Below, piece after piece: positions 13,492-23,204 of a stretch of 64,000 nt of DNA (its first letter is position 1; the number at the start of each line of letters is the position of its first letter). A program made the translations under genes and the position numbers. The notes below the pieces were generated by a model that saw nothing but the letters and a program-made list of their open reading frames with translations, was not told the origin of the DNA and did no database searches. The stretch is from Kappaphycus alvarezii. Taxonomy: Eukaryota > Rhodophyta > Florideophyceae > Gigartinales > Solieriaceae. The DNA is taken from the NCBI GenBank assembly GCA_002205965.3, contig NADL03000515.1, forward strand, positions 248,001 through 312,000. Direction: 5' to 3'.

Positions 13492-14214
13492 CTAATTGTG
13501 ACCTCTGACTGTGAGTCGATGCTGAGCCCCGTTCTGATGGCGGACAAGGTCTTGTTCACTGAACAACTCAATATTGCAGTCCTTGCACTTGTACTCCTTC
13601 TTGCTTGTACGGCGGATGTGACGACGGGAACGGAGGTGCTCGAAGTACTGAACGCGGCCGGAGCAGGTCACTTGACAATGACGACAATGGAACGGAGAGG
13701 ACTTCGGGTTCTTGTTCATCCGCGGCCTTTTCGAGGGCCTAGCCTTGCGGATTCGATGGTTTACCACCCTTTGGATCGACACAGAGGCGGCGTCCGGCAG
13801 TACTTGAAGCCTTCTCGGAGGAGCCCTTGAACTTGTCGGTGGCCTTGACGGGTTTGGGACGGTCGGACCCGACGGCTTCCTCGGGACCGGGGGTAAGGAT
13901 CGAAGGCCGGTCGATGGGGGTAGGGCAAACGATCGAAAAGGGGTGCGAGGCTCTTCGACCGTAACAAAGGGAGATGCCACTGACAGTGCTCGAGACAAGA
14001 TCTTGGCAAGTCGGCGTCGGTGTCTTGGGCTCCTCGGGGCTGAGTAAGGCGATGGGGGTTCTCGGAGTCGACGGAGGAAGCGGGTCTTGGGATCTTCTTC
14101 CTCGCCAATCGGTAGTATTGGCGAGGTGGGCGGGGAACGAAAGTCGGCGAGGTCTTCTGAGTCGTACTCTGACGGCGATGGAGGGCGGCCCTTTGACTTC
14201 CTGTTGTACGACAC
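13492..14214 (-). CDS. U1/JAZ-type double zinc-finger frame in LTR-element leader
   Basis: An open frame of about 240 codons in the leader of the chromovirus-like element, upstream of gag. The first two thirds are rich in Pro, Ser and Arg and look disordered. A basic patch (KARPSKRPRMNKNPK) precedes two zinc fingers: CRHC ... H(5)H and CKDC ... H(5)H. Both have the CX2CX12HX5H spacing of U1-type/JAZ fingers, a class that in known proteins binds RNA, especially double-stranded RNA, or RNA-protein complexes. The translation start is not determined; splicing from a leader exon is possible. The segment is GC-rich compared with the adjacent gag and pol. I know of no standard Ty3 module like this in front of gag. 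It may be captured host sequence or an element-specific accessory gene. Confidence 0.6.
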   Translation of the reverse strand: MSYNRKSKGRPPSPSEYDSEDLADFRSPPTSPILPIGEEEDPKTRFLRRLREPPSPYSAPRSPRHRRRLAKILSRALSVASPFVTVEEPRTPFRSFALPPSTGLRSLPPVPRKPSGPTVPNPSRPPTSSRAPPRRLQVLPDAASVSIQRVVNHRIRKARPSKRPRMNKNPKSSPFHCRHCQVTCSGRVQYFEHLRSRRHIRRTSKKEYKCKDCNIELFSEQDLVRHQNGAQHRLTVRGHN

Positions 14215-14352
14215 TGTGGGTTACCGCGTAAGGGTCAGAGTGAAAAACACAGGGTTAGTCTCTGTTTGCAATCGGGCAGCTGAGATAAATCTAGTAGAGA
14301 TTTTATCCCAACTGGCGGATTGGAAAAACGCACAATAAGGCACAACTTACTT

Positions 14353-14364
14353 GCGATGCTACCA
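14353..14364 (-). other. primer-binding site
   Basis: On the minus strand TGGTAGCATCGC begins three bases after the 5' LTR. TGG is the usual first triplet because it pairs with the CCA end of the priming tRNA. The implied tRNA ends in GATGCTACCA. The copia fossil at 32.36 kb uses the same first ten bases. Confidence 0.7.
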
Positions 14365-14367
14365 CGA

Positions 14368-14865
14368 TGTGGGGTGTTAAGCGCACACGAGCAGATCAAG
14401 GTAGAACTGTGGTTGAAACTTTGGTTGAGGCTGGCTGGGTAAAGCCGGCCGCTCCAAACCAGGGTTTATATAGAACTGAAGATAGCTACAAACTAAAAGA
14501 AAATGCAGTCTAACAGTAGCGAATTCAAAGGTATTCCCGTAAAACAGCCCTGACGGTATCGTAAGCAGCGCTTTCAGAATTGTAGTCGGCAAGAGTGACA
14601 TACTCTGACGAGAAAAGTACATTGGTCCAGGTGGCATGGGATAGCAAGGCGACTTTTGATTGGTAAAGCAATGATGTAATATCCCAGTGTGCAACTCTCC
14701 CGTAACTATTCCAAGTGTACCAATGGGGTCAAACGCTGTGTTCAGAACTGTAAGGAAAGTGTAATGACAGCAAAGTGCCTAGTAGCCCTGGCTGCAAGGT
14801 TACCAGTGGTTTGAATCTACAGTACAGTATATGCAGTTGTAAGGTCTGTGGAGTGAAATACAACA
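14368..14865 (-). repeat. 5' LTR of chromovirus-like element
   Basis: 498 bases, the partner of 7842-8344. On the minus strand it begins TGTTGTATTTCACTCC and ends AACACCCCACA. CCCAC at 14866-14870 is the second copy of the target duplication. Confidence 0.95.
14464..14472 (-). promoter_or_regulatory. TATA box in 5' LTR
   Basis: TATATAAAC on the minus strand, about 400 bases into the LTR. This leaves roughly 95 bases for R and U5, a normal position for an LTR promoter. The identical motif is in the 3' LTR. Confidence 0.5.
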
Positions 14866-14870
14866 CCCAC

Positions 14871-16388
14871 CCAAACAGTGGCTCGCCGTGGATGACGTGG
14901 GAAAACAGCATTACTGTACCGCTACGGATGCAGAATTGAGGAATCCGTTACTGGTATAGTCTAGTTACAAGTGCTGCACAAAAAGGTATGCAGTGTAATG
15001 CGTGATATGAAAATCGTGGAAATTGTCTCCTGTGTCACGTACCATTAGGGTCTGGGGTCCAGGACCCATCGACCTTCGGGCGGAATAGGCAGATATTAAA
15101 CTGTTACTCCTTCTGGTTGCCCGTCAAGTAAAAGGTAAGCACCTCCCACTCTACGGATTGCCCTTGAAGTTTCCCTTCTTACTATAGGCTAACTCAGTTA
15201 CGGTTTTGGCTTCAACTGCGCCGTCGTCGGAATCAAGCTTATCCCCTTACTGTGATCCGTTCAGGTCGTTCTGAGAGTGAGTCCACATCTTCCTTGCGTT
15301 TTCCCTGTCAACCGTTCGGTGTTCCCTCGAAGTTAGAGGCCTTGGCCCGTCCTGCCCTAGGACGCTTCCGCAGCTCCTTTTGTTTCCGTTAGGAAACGTC
15401 GTAAACGTATTGGAGGTGAATCTGTAAGTATTGTAAAGGTTTTTATACCTCCATAATTTTGAAATGTGTAACAAACAGAGTGGATTGAAGAAAATCTAGA
15501 AAGAGATCAATTTTACTCCCTAAGAGTCTGACCAAGCTTGGAATTCTATTCTCATGTCCTTGAATTTCCTTTAAAAATCAGGTTTCGGGCTCAAGTCAGC
15601 GATAAATACAAGATACGCTTTTTTTATTCTGCTGAATGTCCTGAAACACGGAGGGAAGTTGCAGATTCTTGCAAGGATCTTTAACATGAAATTTTATTCA
15701 TTTGAAATATTTGTCACAAATTTAGCATGATTTTTCCCGATTATGAATACGATAACTTGATAGTATGGGATGGCTGCACTGGGAACGCTTGCGTTTCCAA
15801 AATTTCAATGTGGCCCAGGACACAACAGATATGACTTGTTGGCCGTTATATCGTACGAGGGAAAAAATGTACTAACAATGGAAAGCGATAGTTTAGTACC
15901 AAAAGCTAGCTATATGACTACAAAGTGAAAGCATCCGTACAAAAAAACGGAATTTTCGCGGATTACGGTGAATATTTTCCTTCTTCAATTTCATTTTTGC
16001 AATCATGAAAATAATTTGCAACGAACATGGAGTAGATCCAGAAAAAGCTGGCGGGAGGCCTAGGGGAGATAACAGAGTTTTTAAGGATAATTATCCCAAC
16101 CAATTTGGACTCAGCGCCGCTAAGGGATTCATATGTTGCGCAACAAACTCAAGAGGAATAGAAACTCATAAGAAATAATTTCGGGCACTAGTGATAGTGG
16201 AGCATGATGCCTTCAATTAAGAATTCTGTACCAACGGATCGACTACGTCATAGAAAATCTCCGCGTGAATGCGTTGGATATACGCAAGTCCGCCACATTT
16301 CGCCGAAGATTGTTCCACCGTGGCACCAGCGTTCGTCACCGTATTCTTGAAGAAAGGAGGGCGAATGCTGAGGATTGATGGTCTCGGT
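14871..16388. other. spacer without recognised gene
   Basis: No frame here shows family motifs. Base composition shifts from mixed to AT-rich at about 15.5 kb. I see no paired repeats. It may be old transposon sequence beyond recognition. Confidence 0.4.
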
Positions 16389-16745
16389 CGGAGGACAACT
16401 GGCGTTATTCTGGACGAGTCTGGACGAGTGCCAGTAAATGGGGTTAAATGGGATGTTTTACTTAATTTTCCTGATAGCTGCAAATGGGGTTAAATGGAGT
16501 GGTTTTCTTAAATATTTGCGTAAATTGGGGTACCAAATACGGTACTTAGTTTTCCTGATTAAGGCAATGGAGGCCTAATGTGAGTAGCTACTGACATCCC
16601 TGAGAGCGGAGATTCTCTGGAATGTACATAAAAGTTGTGGCCTTAGGTGTCGCTCAAAAACCCCTTCCAACAAACAACTGGCGTCATTCTGGACGAACCG
16701 CACCGCGTGACGAGCGAGCAATGTTTGCTGCGCACAAGACTGTGG
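16389..16745 (-). mobile_element. 3'-end fragments of LINE-A family
   Basis: Two short pieces match the 3' end of the LINE at 24.14-27.75 kb. The core CAACTGGCGTTATTCTGGAC occurs at about 16397 and 24219, and the variant with GGCGTCATTC at about 16676. The longer piece, roughly 16610-16745, also shares the downstream 3' untranslated part (GTGTCGCTCAA, and further on TTCTCTGGAAT). They end where the full element ends and lack all upstream protein, as expected of 5'-truncated LINE insertions. Confidence 0.7.
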
Positions 16746-16869
16746 GGTAAATAGGGTGGTTTACATGAATGGGTTGGTAGAAGTTGGTCTAGGGAAAAGG
16801 AACTCATCCACCACTTCTACATCACCAGCAAGGTGAAGTATAGACCTGTACAGACAAATCCATGGCTAT

Positions 16870-18000
16870 CCCCGTGCTCGTAATAACCTCACACGCGCGC
16901 CCATGTGACGCCTGCCCATCGACGCCTTCGGGGTTGAATATAGTAGGGGTGGATTCCGTAGAAGATAGGGGCTGCTTATCACCGATTGGTGACGTGGGAG
17001 ATTGATATACTGCGAGAAACGCAATTATCGGCAGTCCTTTGAACCTGCAATCAAGCCATGTCTCAAAATCTACAGTTCGAAAAGGCGAGCGGGCATTTCT
17101 GCAAACTGCAAAGTTGCTAGTAACCCAGTAAACAAGCGGGCGGCGTTGGAAGTGGCCATCAGCGCGTCTTGTCGTTGAGGGGGAAATGCCCCTCCCCAGA
17201 GTATTGGCCCAGGGCTCGGCTGGCGACCGATTGTGCCACCTCCTCGTTTATGGCGAACGTACGGAGGGGCCAGCCTCGAAGCGGGGAATTTTGGGTTATT
17301 TGAATGTACGGAAGATGTGGTCGGCAGATGTGGTCGGTTGTATCCACGCCGCTGGAAGTGCGTAACGCGGCACAAGTCATCACTGAGCAACGCCAAATCA
17401 TTTTCCCTAAAGGGCAGGCTCAATGCAGCGAGCAGGGGTCATCCGAGCGTGGCGATGTAAACCGCGACAGGCCCGCTGTAAACCCCTGGTGTTTTCGACG
17501 CTTACCAGCTTGGGCTGCGTTCAAGCTCGTGAGGGGGTTGAAGGTCGTCACCGCGAGGTGAGAAAGGGTCATAGCGTTCACAAGAATGGCATCAAGGCAA
17601 TCTTTGCGGCCAGCAGCACGTTGCCCTGATATCAGGCGTAACTTGCGTTGGACCGGGGTTGGATGGCGGTATGCTTTGCCCGGAGGCAGGGATCGTTCCC
17701 CAGTAAGGCGACGTGGCCATCGACCATGACGGTCGATCCACTGGGAGCCGTATCTGCAGTGGATGAGATGATGGCCGTGGACGTCCAGAGTTTCCGGACC
17801 CCCAACCCAAGCCCTCGCAAACCTTTTGGTGATGGGGCCAAGCGCGGGAACGGCTGCACGAAAAGTCTACTCTGAAACGCATTGGAATCTGACGGGCATT
17901 TCCGTGGCGCAGTTGCATGTTCCATGCCAAGCATGACGCGGGAAAAAGTCGCTCCCTTGTGACGGCGAAACGCGCGAATGCCGAACGCTAGGCGTACTTT
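16870..18000 (-). mobile_element. 5'-truncated LINE with restriction-like endonuclease (degenerate)
   Basis: On the minus strand, in shifting frames, I can read the C-terminal half of a LINE protein: a zinc/histidine segment around VMVDGHVALL and AKHTAIQP, then PDIRA, then GRKDCLDAILVNAM and TFNPLTSLNAAQAGKRRKH, ending in DALMATSNAARLFTGLL. These align in order with the better copy at 37.3-38.9 kb (DCFGDH, RPDIRAMG, DFLDVTFVNPL, TFNPLTSLNAV, AVMSNAACLLAGL). PD and the following D..T/V residues are the restriction-like endonuclease core. Several frameshifts make it non-functional. The 3' untranslated part reaches about 16.87 kb and shares a motif with the copy at 23.2 kb. Confidence 0.7.
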
Positions 18001-18280
18001 GTGCACCCCGATTCCAACCCCGAGACCACCACCCGACAGCATGCCAAGCATAACACCGCACACCGCGGGTATGACACTACCCCATTACAGTAACAGCACT
18101 GTAACAGCGGAGAATGCCGGCCTCGAAAAGCGGCCCGACCGGGGCACAAGACGCCCCCCCGAAATCTCGCCCCCTCTCCCCAAAACCAGCGCACACACCC
18201 CCCAGCTCAAAACACCCGCCAACGCACAATGCCACCGCGCATCCCCCCACCCTCCCCCGTACAACATACGCATCGCGAGC

Positions 18281-19543
18281 ATGAACGCCCCAACCAAAGG
18301 CGTGCCACTGATCAACCTAGGCAAGGGCATCCCAACCCCCGACTACTCCCCTGGCACAGATTCGGGACTCGTTCCAACGTGTGTCAGCGCATGCAAACGC
18401 GGAGGTGAACCTGCTGCAATACGGGAGGATGCAGGGGAATGAGCGGCTGTGCGAGGCGATCTCGAGTTGGATGGGGCGACATTGCGGGGTGGAGGGAAGC
18501 GGACGTGGGCCACGGGGGATGAGATCTTGATCACGACGGGATCGGGACCTGGGTTTGCGACGATTGCGCAGTTGTACGGGAGGGTGGGGGGTTGTTTTGG
18601 TGGATGAGCCGGGGTACTTTTTGATGTATGGGACGTTGGTGGATTGTGGATTGAGGGGGATTGGGGTTGGGACGGATGGGAGGGATGGATGTGGGGAAGG
18701 TTGAGGAGTTGTTGAGGGGGGGGTTGCGGCCTTGTTTTGTGTATACGGTGCCGTTTGGGAATAATCCGCGGGGGTTGGGATGTCGGAGGAGAGGAAGAGG
18801 CGGCTTGTTGGGTTGGCGCGGGAGTTTGGGTTTAAGATTGGTAGGTTGAATGATGTTGGTTTTGGGTGGGGTGGGGAGAGTATGGGGGCTGACATGGTGT
18901 GTTTTGTGTTGTGTGTTGCGTGTTTATGTGCGGGCAGTGGCGGATGAGGTGTACATGTTTTTGCGGTTTGGAGGGGAGTGTGGGGGAAGTTTTTTCGAGT
19001 ATGACGACGAGGGGGGCGAGGCGGTTGTGATTTCGTTGAATTCGTTTTCCAAGTTGCTTGGGCCTGGGTTGCGTGTGGGTGGATAGCGACGCGAGAGGAG
19101 CATATGAAGCGGATTTTGGAGTGCGGTGCGCTGCAGTCGGGGGGAGGGTTTAACCCGTTTGCATCGGCGGTTGTGGTGGAGTTGTGGAGAATGGGGAGGT
19201 GGAGCGGCAGGCGGAGAGGCTGAGACGGGAGTATGGGGTGTGTTGTGAGAGGATGTGCGTTATGTTGGATGAGTATGTTGGGGGGCGTTGAGGGAGGGGG
19301 AGAGTTTAAAGTATGAGAGGCCGGAGGGGGTTTCTTTGTGTTTGTGGAGTTGCCGGAGCGGTTTGATACGGAGAGGTTGTTGGAGGTGGGGCGGGAGAAG
19401 GGAGTGAGCTTTTTTGCGGGTAGACAATTTTCGGCTAGTAAGGATGGGTTTAGAAACTGCTTGAGATTGTGTTTTGCGTATTGTGAGGAGGAGGAGATTG
19501 TGGAGGTATCAAGAGGCTGGCGGAGGCTGTCAAGGCGTACTGA
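18281..19543 (+). pseudogene. class I/II PLP-dependent aminotransferase, frame-broken
   Basis: A fold-type-I aminotransferase of the 2-aminoadipate/aromatic-like group is readable from ATG 18281 (PLINLGKGIPTPDYSP) to TGA 19541-19543. Motifs in order: NLLQYGRMQGNERLCEA, the TTGSGPGFATIAQLY phosphate-binding region, VLVDEPGYF, FVYTVPFGNNPRG (substrate/PLP Asn-Pro), ADEVY, and NSFSKLLGPGLRVG with the Schiff-base lysine (SFSK). It ends EEEEIVE ... KRLAEAVKAY. Length is near 390 residues, normal for the family. A 97-base intron splits the codon before ADEVY. About ten single-base slips change frame, mostly in or beside G or C runs (for example near 18349, 18513, 18590, 18690, 18776, 19080, 19195, 19285, 19330 and 19505). 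Either the gene is dying under drift or the assembly lost bases in homopolymers. Function would be transfer of an amino group to a 2-oxo acid; the substrate is unknown. Confidence 0.85.
18841..18937 (+). other. spliceosomal intron in aminotransferase gene
   Basis: Starts GTAGGT and ends GGGCAG; 97 bases. Removing it joins AAG ATT G to TG GCG GAT, giving the conserved K-I-V-A-D-E-V-Y before the PLP lysine region. The phase is one. A GT-AG intron of this length fits fungal and protist genes. Confidence 0.8.
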
Positions 19544-19738
19544 GCAAAAGGTTCAAGGGGTGGTGTGAAAAGTTGAAGAAACGTGCGCGGGGAAAAGGAA
19601 AGCGGAGAGGGAGGAGATGCGACATGGGGACAAGGGCGGGGCGTGGATGACAAAAAGATGAAAAGATCAGTGGAAGGGCACGGACTGGCAACTGGATAAA
19701 GGGGAGACGGCAATGGATGGAATATTGGAATATTGCAA

Positions 19739-19785
19739 TACAGTACAGTACAGTATGTCGACATTATTGTGTTTACGTACAGTAG
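19739..19785. repeat. GTAC palindrome cluster 1
   Basis: TACAGTACAGTACAGTAT at 19739-19756 plus a further TACAGTA near 19778. Lies about 200 bases downstream of the aminotransferase stop. Confidence 0.8.
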
Positions 19786-20148
19786 GGCAAAATTGGAATC
19801 GAGTGTTTTGAGTAAGACGGATAGAGAGAAAAAAGCAGGAAAAGAAATGATGGCTGGCTTTGCAGCCGCAAGGGACGTTGAGTGATTTTCTTGAGACGTG
19901 TCAGAAATAGGCAAGAAATGGCGAAAAGGCAAAAGGCAATTGCCATCCATCCGAATCCAACGTTGCAGTTTTGGTCAGCAAAACAAAAACCAACCGACAC
20001 ATAACAAAATCGGTAAATACTGCCACCTCTTGTCTACCCATCGCCCGCTTACAACTGTCACCCCGACCCCATCCATCCCCCCCAATCATCCAAAAAATTC
20101 AAAAAAAATTAAATTACCATCCATCCTATTTCCTCTACTCTAGTTAAA

Positions 20149-20193
20149 ATACTGTACTTTACTTTAGATATACTTACAGTACTGTACAGTATA
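20149..20193. repeat. GTAC palindrome cluster 2
   Basis: ATACTGTAC at the left, then TACAGTACTGTACAGTATA near 20175-20193, a self-complementary run able to form a hairpin. It ends with CAGTATATCCCCA, a junction also found in cluster 3 at about 21.82 kb. It lies 145 bases upstream of the phosphatase ATG. Confidence 0.85.
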
Positions 20194-20336
20194 TCCCCAA
20201 CTTGTACACGCAAAGCCCACCCACCTCCCCTCCCTCCCCTCTCATCCTCTTAAACCCCCCCCCTCCCAATCCTTCACCCTCCTCCCTTCTCCCTCCAACC
20301 CAACCCAACCCCCCAACCATCAAATCATCCCCCACA

Positions 20337-21066
20337 ATGCCATCCCTCCTCGACCGTCCATCCCCCCCAAACTCCGTCTCCGTCTCCACCGCTCCCACCC
20401 CGCCTCCACCTCCCCACCCCCACCCCCACCTCCCCACCCCTCCCTCACATCAAACGACAATACAACAAAATCTTGTCCAACCCTCCCCCTCCCTCCCCCC
20501 TCCCCCCAACCCACCCTCCTCCGTCGCACCACCCATCCCCTCGACCCCCTCCCCCCCTCAACCTCTCCCCCCTCAACAACCCCCTCGACGACCTCCACAC
20601 CCACCGTCACCTCCACCACCCCTTCTCCAACACCCTCTCCCGCTTCCGCCCCTACCTCTACATCTCCGGTCACCTCCCCATCCGCAATCAAACCCTCCTC
20701 ACACGCAATTCCATCACCCACATCGTCAACATCGCCGGCCGCGCCTGCCCAAACTGGTTCGAACATCGCTTCCACTACCTCCGCATCTCGGCTCGCGATG
20801 ATCAACGACAGGATATCACACCCGCTTTACATGCCGTGGCGGGCTGGATCGATGAGGCGAGACGTGATAATGGGGTTGTTTTGATTCATTGTCGTCAGGG
20901 GGTGTCGCGTAGTGTCACCCTGGCCTTGGGGTATGTGATGATGAGGGAGGGGTTATTGTTGGAGGATGCTATGCGTGAAATGCGTGTTTGTCGCCCCATT
21001 GCAAACCCCAATGCAGGGTTTTGGAGTGTGTTGGAGGCTTTGGAACGTCATATGAGGAGGGTGTGA
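20337..21066 (+). CDS. dual-specificity protein phosphatase
   Basis: Cys-based phosphatase of the DSP family, removing phosphate from Ser/Thr and Tyr residues. The catalytic domain runs from about 20650 (ISGHLPIRNQTLLTRNSITHIVN) to the TGA at 21064-21066. The signature HCRQGVSRS matches HCX5RS with the nucleophile Cys, and the general-acid Asp is probably in ARDDQ. The tail LEDAMREMRVCRPIANPNAGFW is the usual C-terminal helix region. No ATG exists in this frame upstream of the domain. The first good ATG is 20337 (MPSLLDRPSPP), in another frame, and the two would meet inside an extremely C-rich stretch (20400-20600) encoding Pro/His. A base-count error or slip in that tract is likely. No intron is evident. 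The domain is confident, the start is not. No membrane segment is seen. Confidence 0.85.
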
Positions 21067-23200
21067 ATGTGCGATAGTGTATCGAGTTGGGGAGGTGGCC
21101 GGGCGTGTGGTGCGTTATCGGTGTCGCAGCCGAGGTGTGCGGGCGTGATGAATGAAAATGATGTCGTGGTTTTGAGGAGGAGGAGAAGGGGGGGTTGTGG
21201 TTTGGGTCGGCGGTTTGGTCGGCGCGCGGGGTTGTGATATGGCGCTCGATGTGGCACCAGATTGTCAGCAGGAGGTCAGGGATTGGAAGAGGTGGGGGGG
21301 AGCGCGGAATGTCGGGCGTGGTCGTGGTTCGGCAGGGCGAGGATCGTGGCGTGGAAGAGAGATTCGGCAGGCTTTGCATGGCGCTGCAGCGGGTGCTTGT
21401 GGATAGGGCGGGGGTGGAGTTTGGACGGTTTGTGTATAGTAAATTTGGGGTTTGAGGAGTTTATTAGAGGCTGGTGCGTGCCGTTTTGGTCTCTTTGTAT
21501 GTGTGATGCGGCACACCTCACTGCGGTGTGGTGAGATGCGACGGGGATTTGTACCTGTGTGTGCGTCAGTTGTCCAACCTTGGACGGGAAACACGTAAGT
21601 CAACAAGTCTTGTTGCAGCTACGCATTGTGCTTGTTTCGCAAGTAGAGTTGCCGCCAAGGTGCGACAGTAGCGGCACGCTTTGCTTCATCAAAGGTCGAT
21701 GCAGAAAACAGTGGGTGGGACAGTTTCCTACATTACTCTTGGGGTTTACAGTACGGTTACTGTAATTACAGTACTGTATCCATCGCGGTACTGTACGTTC
21801 CTGCTAGTACAGTACAGTACAGTACAGTATATCCCCAGCATGCCGGTTGTACTCTGCCAACTTGACATCGGCCACGTACCGAGGTGCCATTGGATGCTGA
21901 CATCACCCACCCATACACCAAAAGCCTTTCGGAGACTCTCGGTATTGTCCGATTTGGCATGGCGACGTCACCAACAATTCCAACAGCAACGAGCACCTAG
22001 AATCAAGGTACGTACGGCGGAGATTGACACCGTTTCGGACCGTTTCCGAATTTCTCGCGACGTGATTGGTCAATCCACCTGGACCAGATTTTCTCATCTC
22101 GGAAAATCTCCCATACACCGCCCAGATTGCTGCATCTTTCCTTGCTTGCAACGATCAAGAATCTCGATTCGAGATCGTTTCCATCACCCAAAATATTGTG
22201 ACTTTTGTAGATCAGTCCTGTGGAAAGGACAACTGTCTCAAATGATTCTTTGCCCACTTCACAATGCACTGCCACAATTGAACCCGCTTCTATAGATTGT
22301 AGCGTCTCGTGCACCATTGCAAAATGCATCGCCTGCAACATGGCCCCTAGTCACGATATCACCGATTCATCCCATGCACACACTAGCATTTACACACAAA
22401 GTGGGCAGGACCATTGCAGTTTTCACCTCTAGTTTCACATATCCGTCACCCTCGCGCCGCGCAAACACACTTGCCTGCATTCCCGAACCAGCACACATTT
22501 TCCATGCGCTAGCCCGTCACACAACGCCTACCTCCAACCCTTTTGTGATTCTCAGCCCTCCAAGTCCTCGCAGTAAACACACTCCCATTTCAACCTGGAA
22601 CAGTACGTCCACGTGCACATCCCAATCACATCCATGGATTGTGCGCTCATGATCAAATAGACCGTCTACTAAAGACACACACCGTTGCTCTACATTACAC
22701 CCAGACGTCTCCCTAGGGGTTACATTACATCTGAACCTGAGGTCCAGTTTCAAAAGTAGTCACCCACTTCCGTTGCACCACTCTGCCCGGGTTTGCATGG
22801 TACGCTAGCTAGCTGCCCTAGCATCTATCGGTCTATTGTCCTCAGATGAGCACAAAGTTTAGTGGCTAATATTTAAATCAAGATTTTTTTTGTAATTTTT
22901 TGAGCTAGGGAGACTGTGTGTGATATGTTTGGGTGGTTTACATTTGGAAGACACGTACGGCAAAGTTCCAGAGTTATCCAGATAGTCACAACGTCGTAAA
23001 CATGAGTCAACATGCGTGACAGACCGCCACTCACCATCCCTACTCATTCAACCACCGCATCGGCAACGTCCGCCTCCTCTGCTTGGTCAACTGCCTCATC
23101 CCACGCCGTCCCCGTCTTCACAGTTGAACTCACACCAAGCCATCCATGTCAAAGCCACCCACAGGTGCATACTTCCGTACGCCCCCGTGAGAGCCAGCCC
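21067..23200. other. spacer with palindrome cluster, no recognised gene
   Basis: Both strands have long open frames (for example the plus strand at 21681-22295) but none shows domain motifs, and several run through the palindrome cluster. A gene here cannot be excluded. Composition falls from GC-rich to balanced. Confidence 0.4.
21748..21833. repeat. GTAC palindrome cluster 3
   Basis: Units include TACAGTACGG, TTACAGTACTGTAT, GGTACTGTACG and the run TAGTACAGTACAGTACAGTA, ending CAGTATATCCCC. It lies about 680 bases downstream of the phosphatase stop. The units are imperfect and separated by unrelated bases, unlike a simple microsatellite. Confidence 0.85.
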
Positions 23201-23204
23201 GGTC

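Larger units (their letters stand above)
7842..14865 (-). mobile_element. Ty3/gypsy chromovirus-like LTR retrotransposon (young)
   Basis: A complete-looking 7.0-kb insertion on the minus strand. Two near-identical LTRs of about 500 bases, each TG...CA, bound it, and a perfect CCCAC target duplication lies outside (7837-7841 and 14866-14870). Order in element direction: 5' LTR, primer-binding site, long leader with a zinc-finger frame and a tRNA-like hairpin, gag, then pol in the order protease, reverse transcriptase, RNase H, integrase, chromodomain, polypurine tract and 3' LTR. That order and the terminal chromodomain are typical of chromoviruses. The LTRs differ at essentially one short site, so the insertion is recent. 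The coding part looks broken at roughly two or three places. Confidence 0.93.
19544..20336. other. spacer between aminotransferase and phosphatase
   Basis: No gene is seen. It contains two GTAC palindrome clusters (19739-19785 and 20149-20193) and then a C-rich, G-poor stretch running into the phosphatase start. The genes are in tandem on the plus strand, so this spacer should hold the terminator of one and the promoter of the other. Confidence 0.5.

Noticed and set aside
18317-18895. Minus-strand 190-codon Pro/Ser-rich frame
   Set aside because: Antisense shadow of the GC-rich aminotransferase gene, whose plus-strand motifs are clear.
20202-20805. Long open frames on both strands in the C-rich stretch before the phosphatase domain
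   Set aside because: Low-complexity C/G runs keep several frames open. Only the plus-strand start at 20337 and the DSP frame make sense; the minus-strand Gly/Val-rich frame is a shadow.
21681-22295. Plus-strand 204-codon frame
   Set aside because: It runs through the GTAC palindrome cluster and shows no domain motif; no ATG-supported conserved core could be seen.
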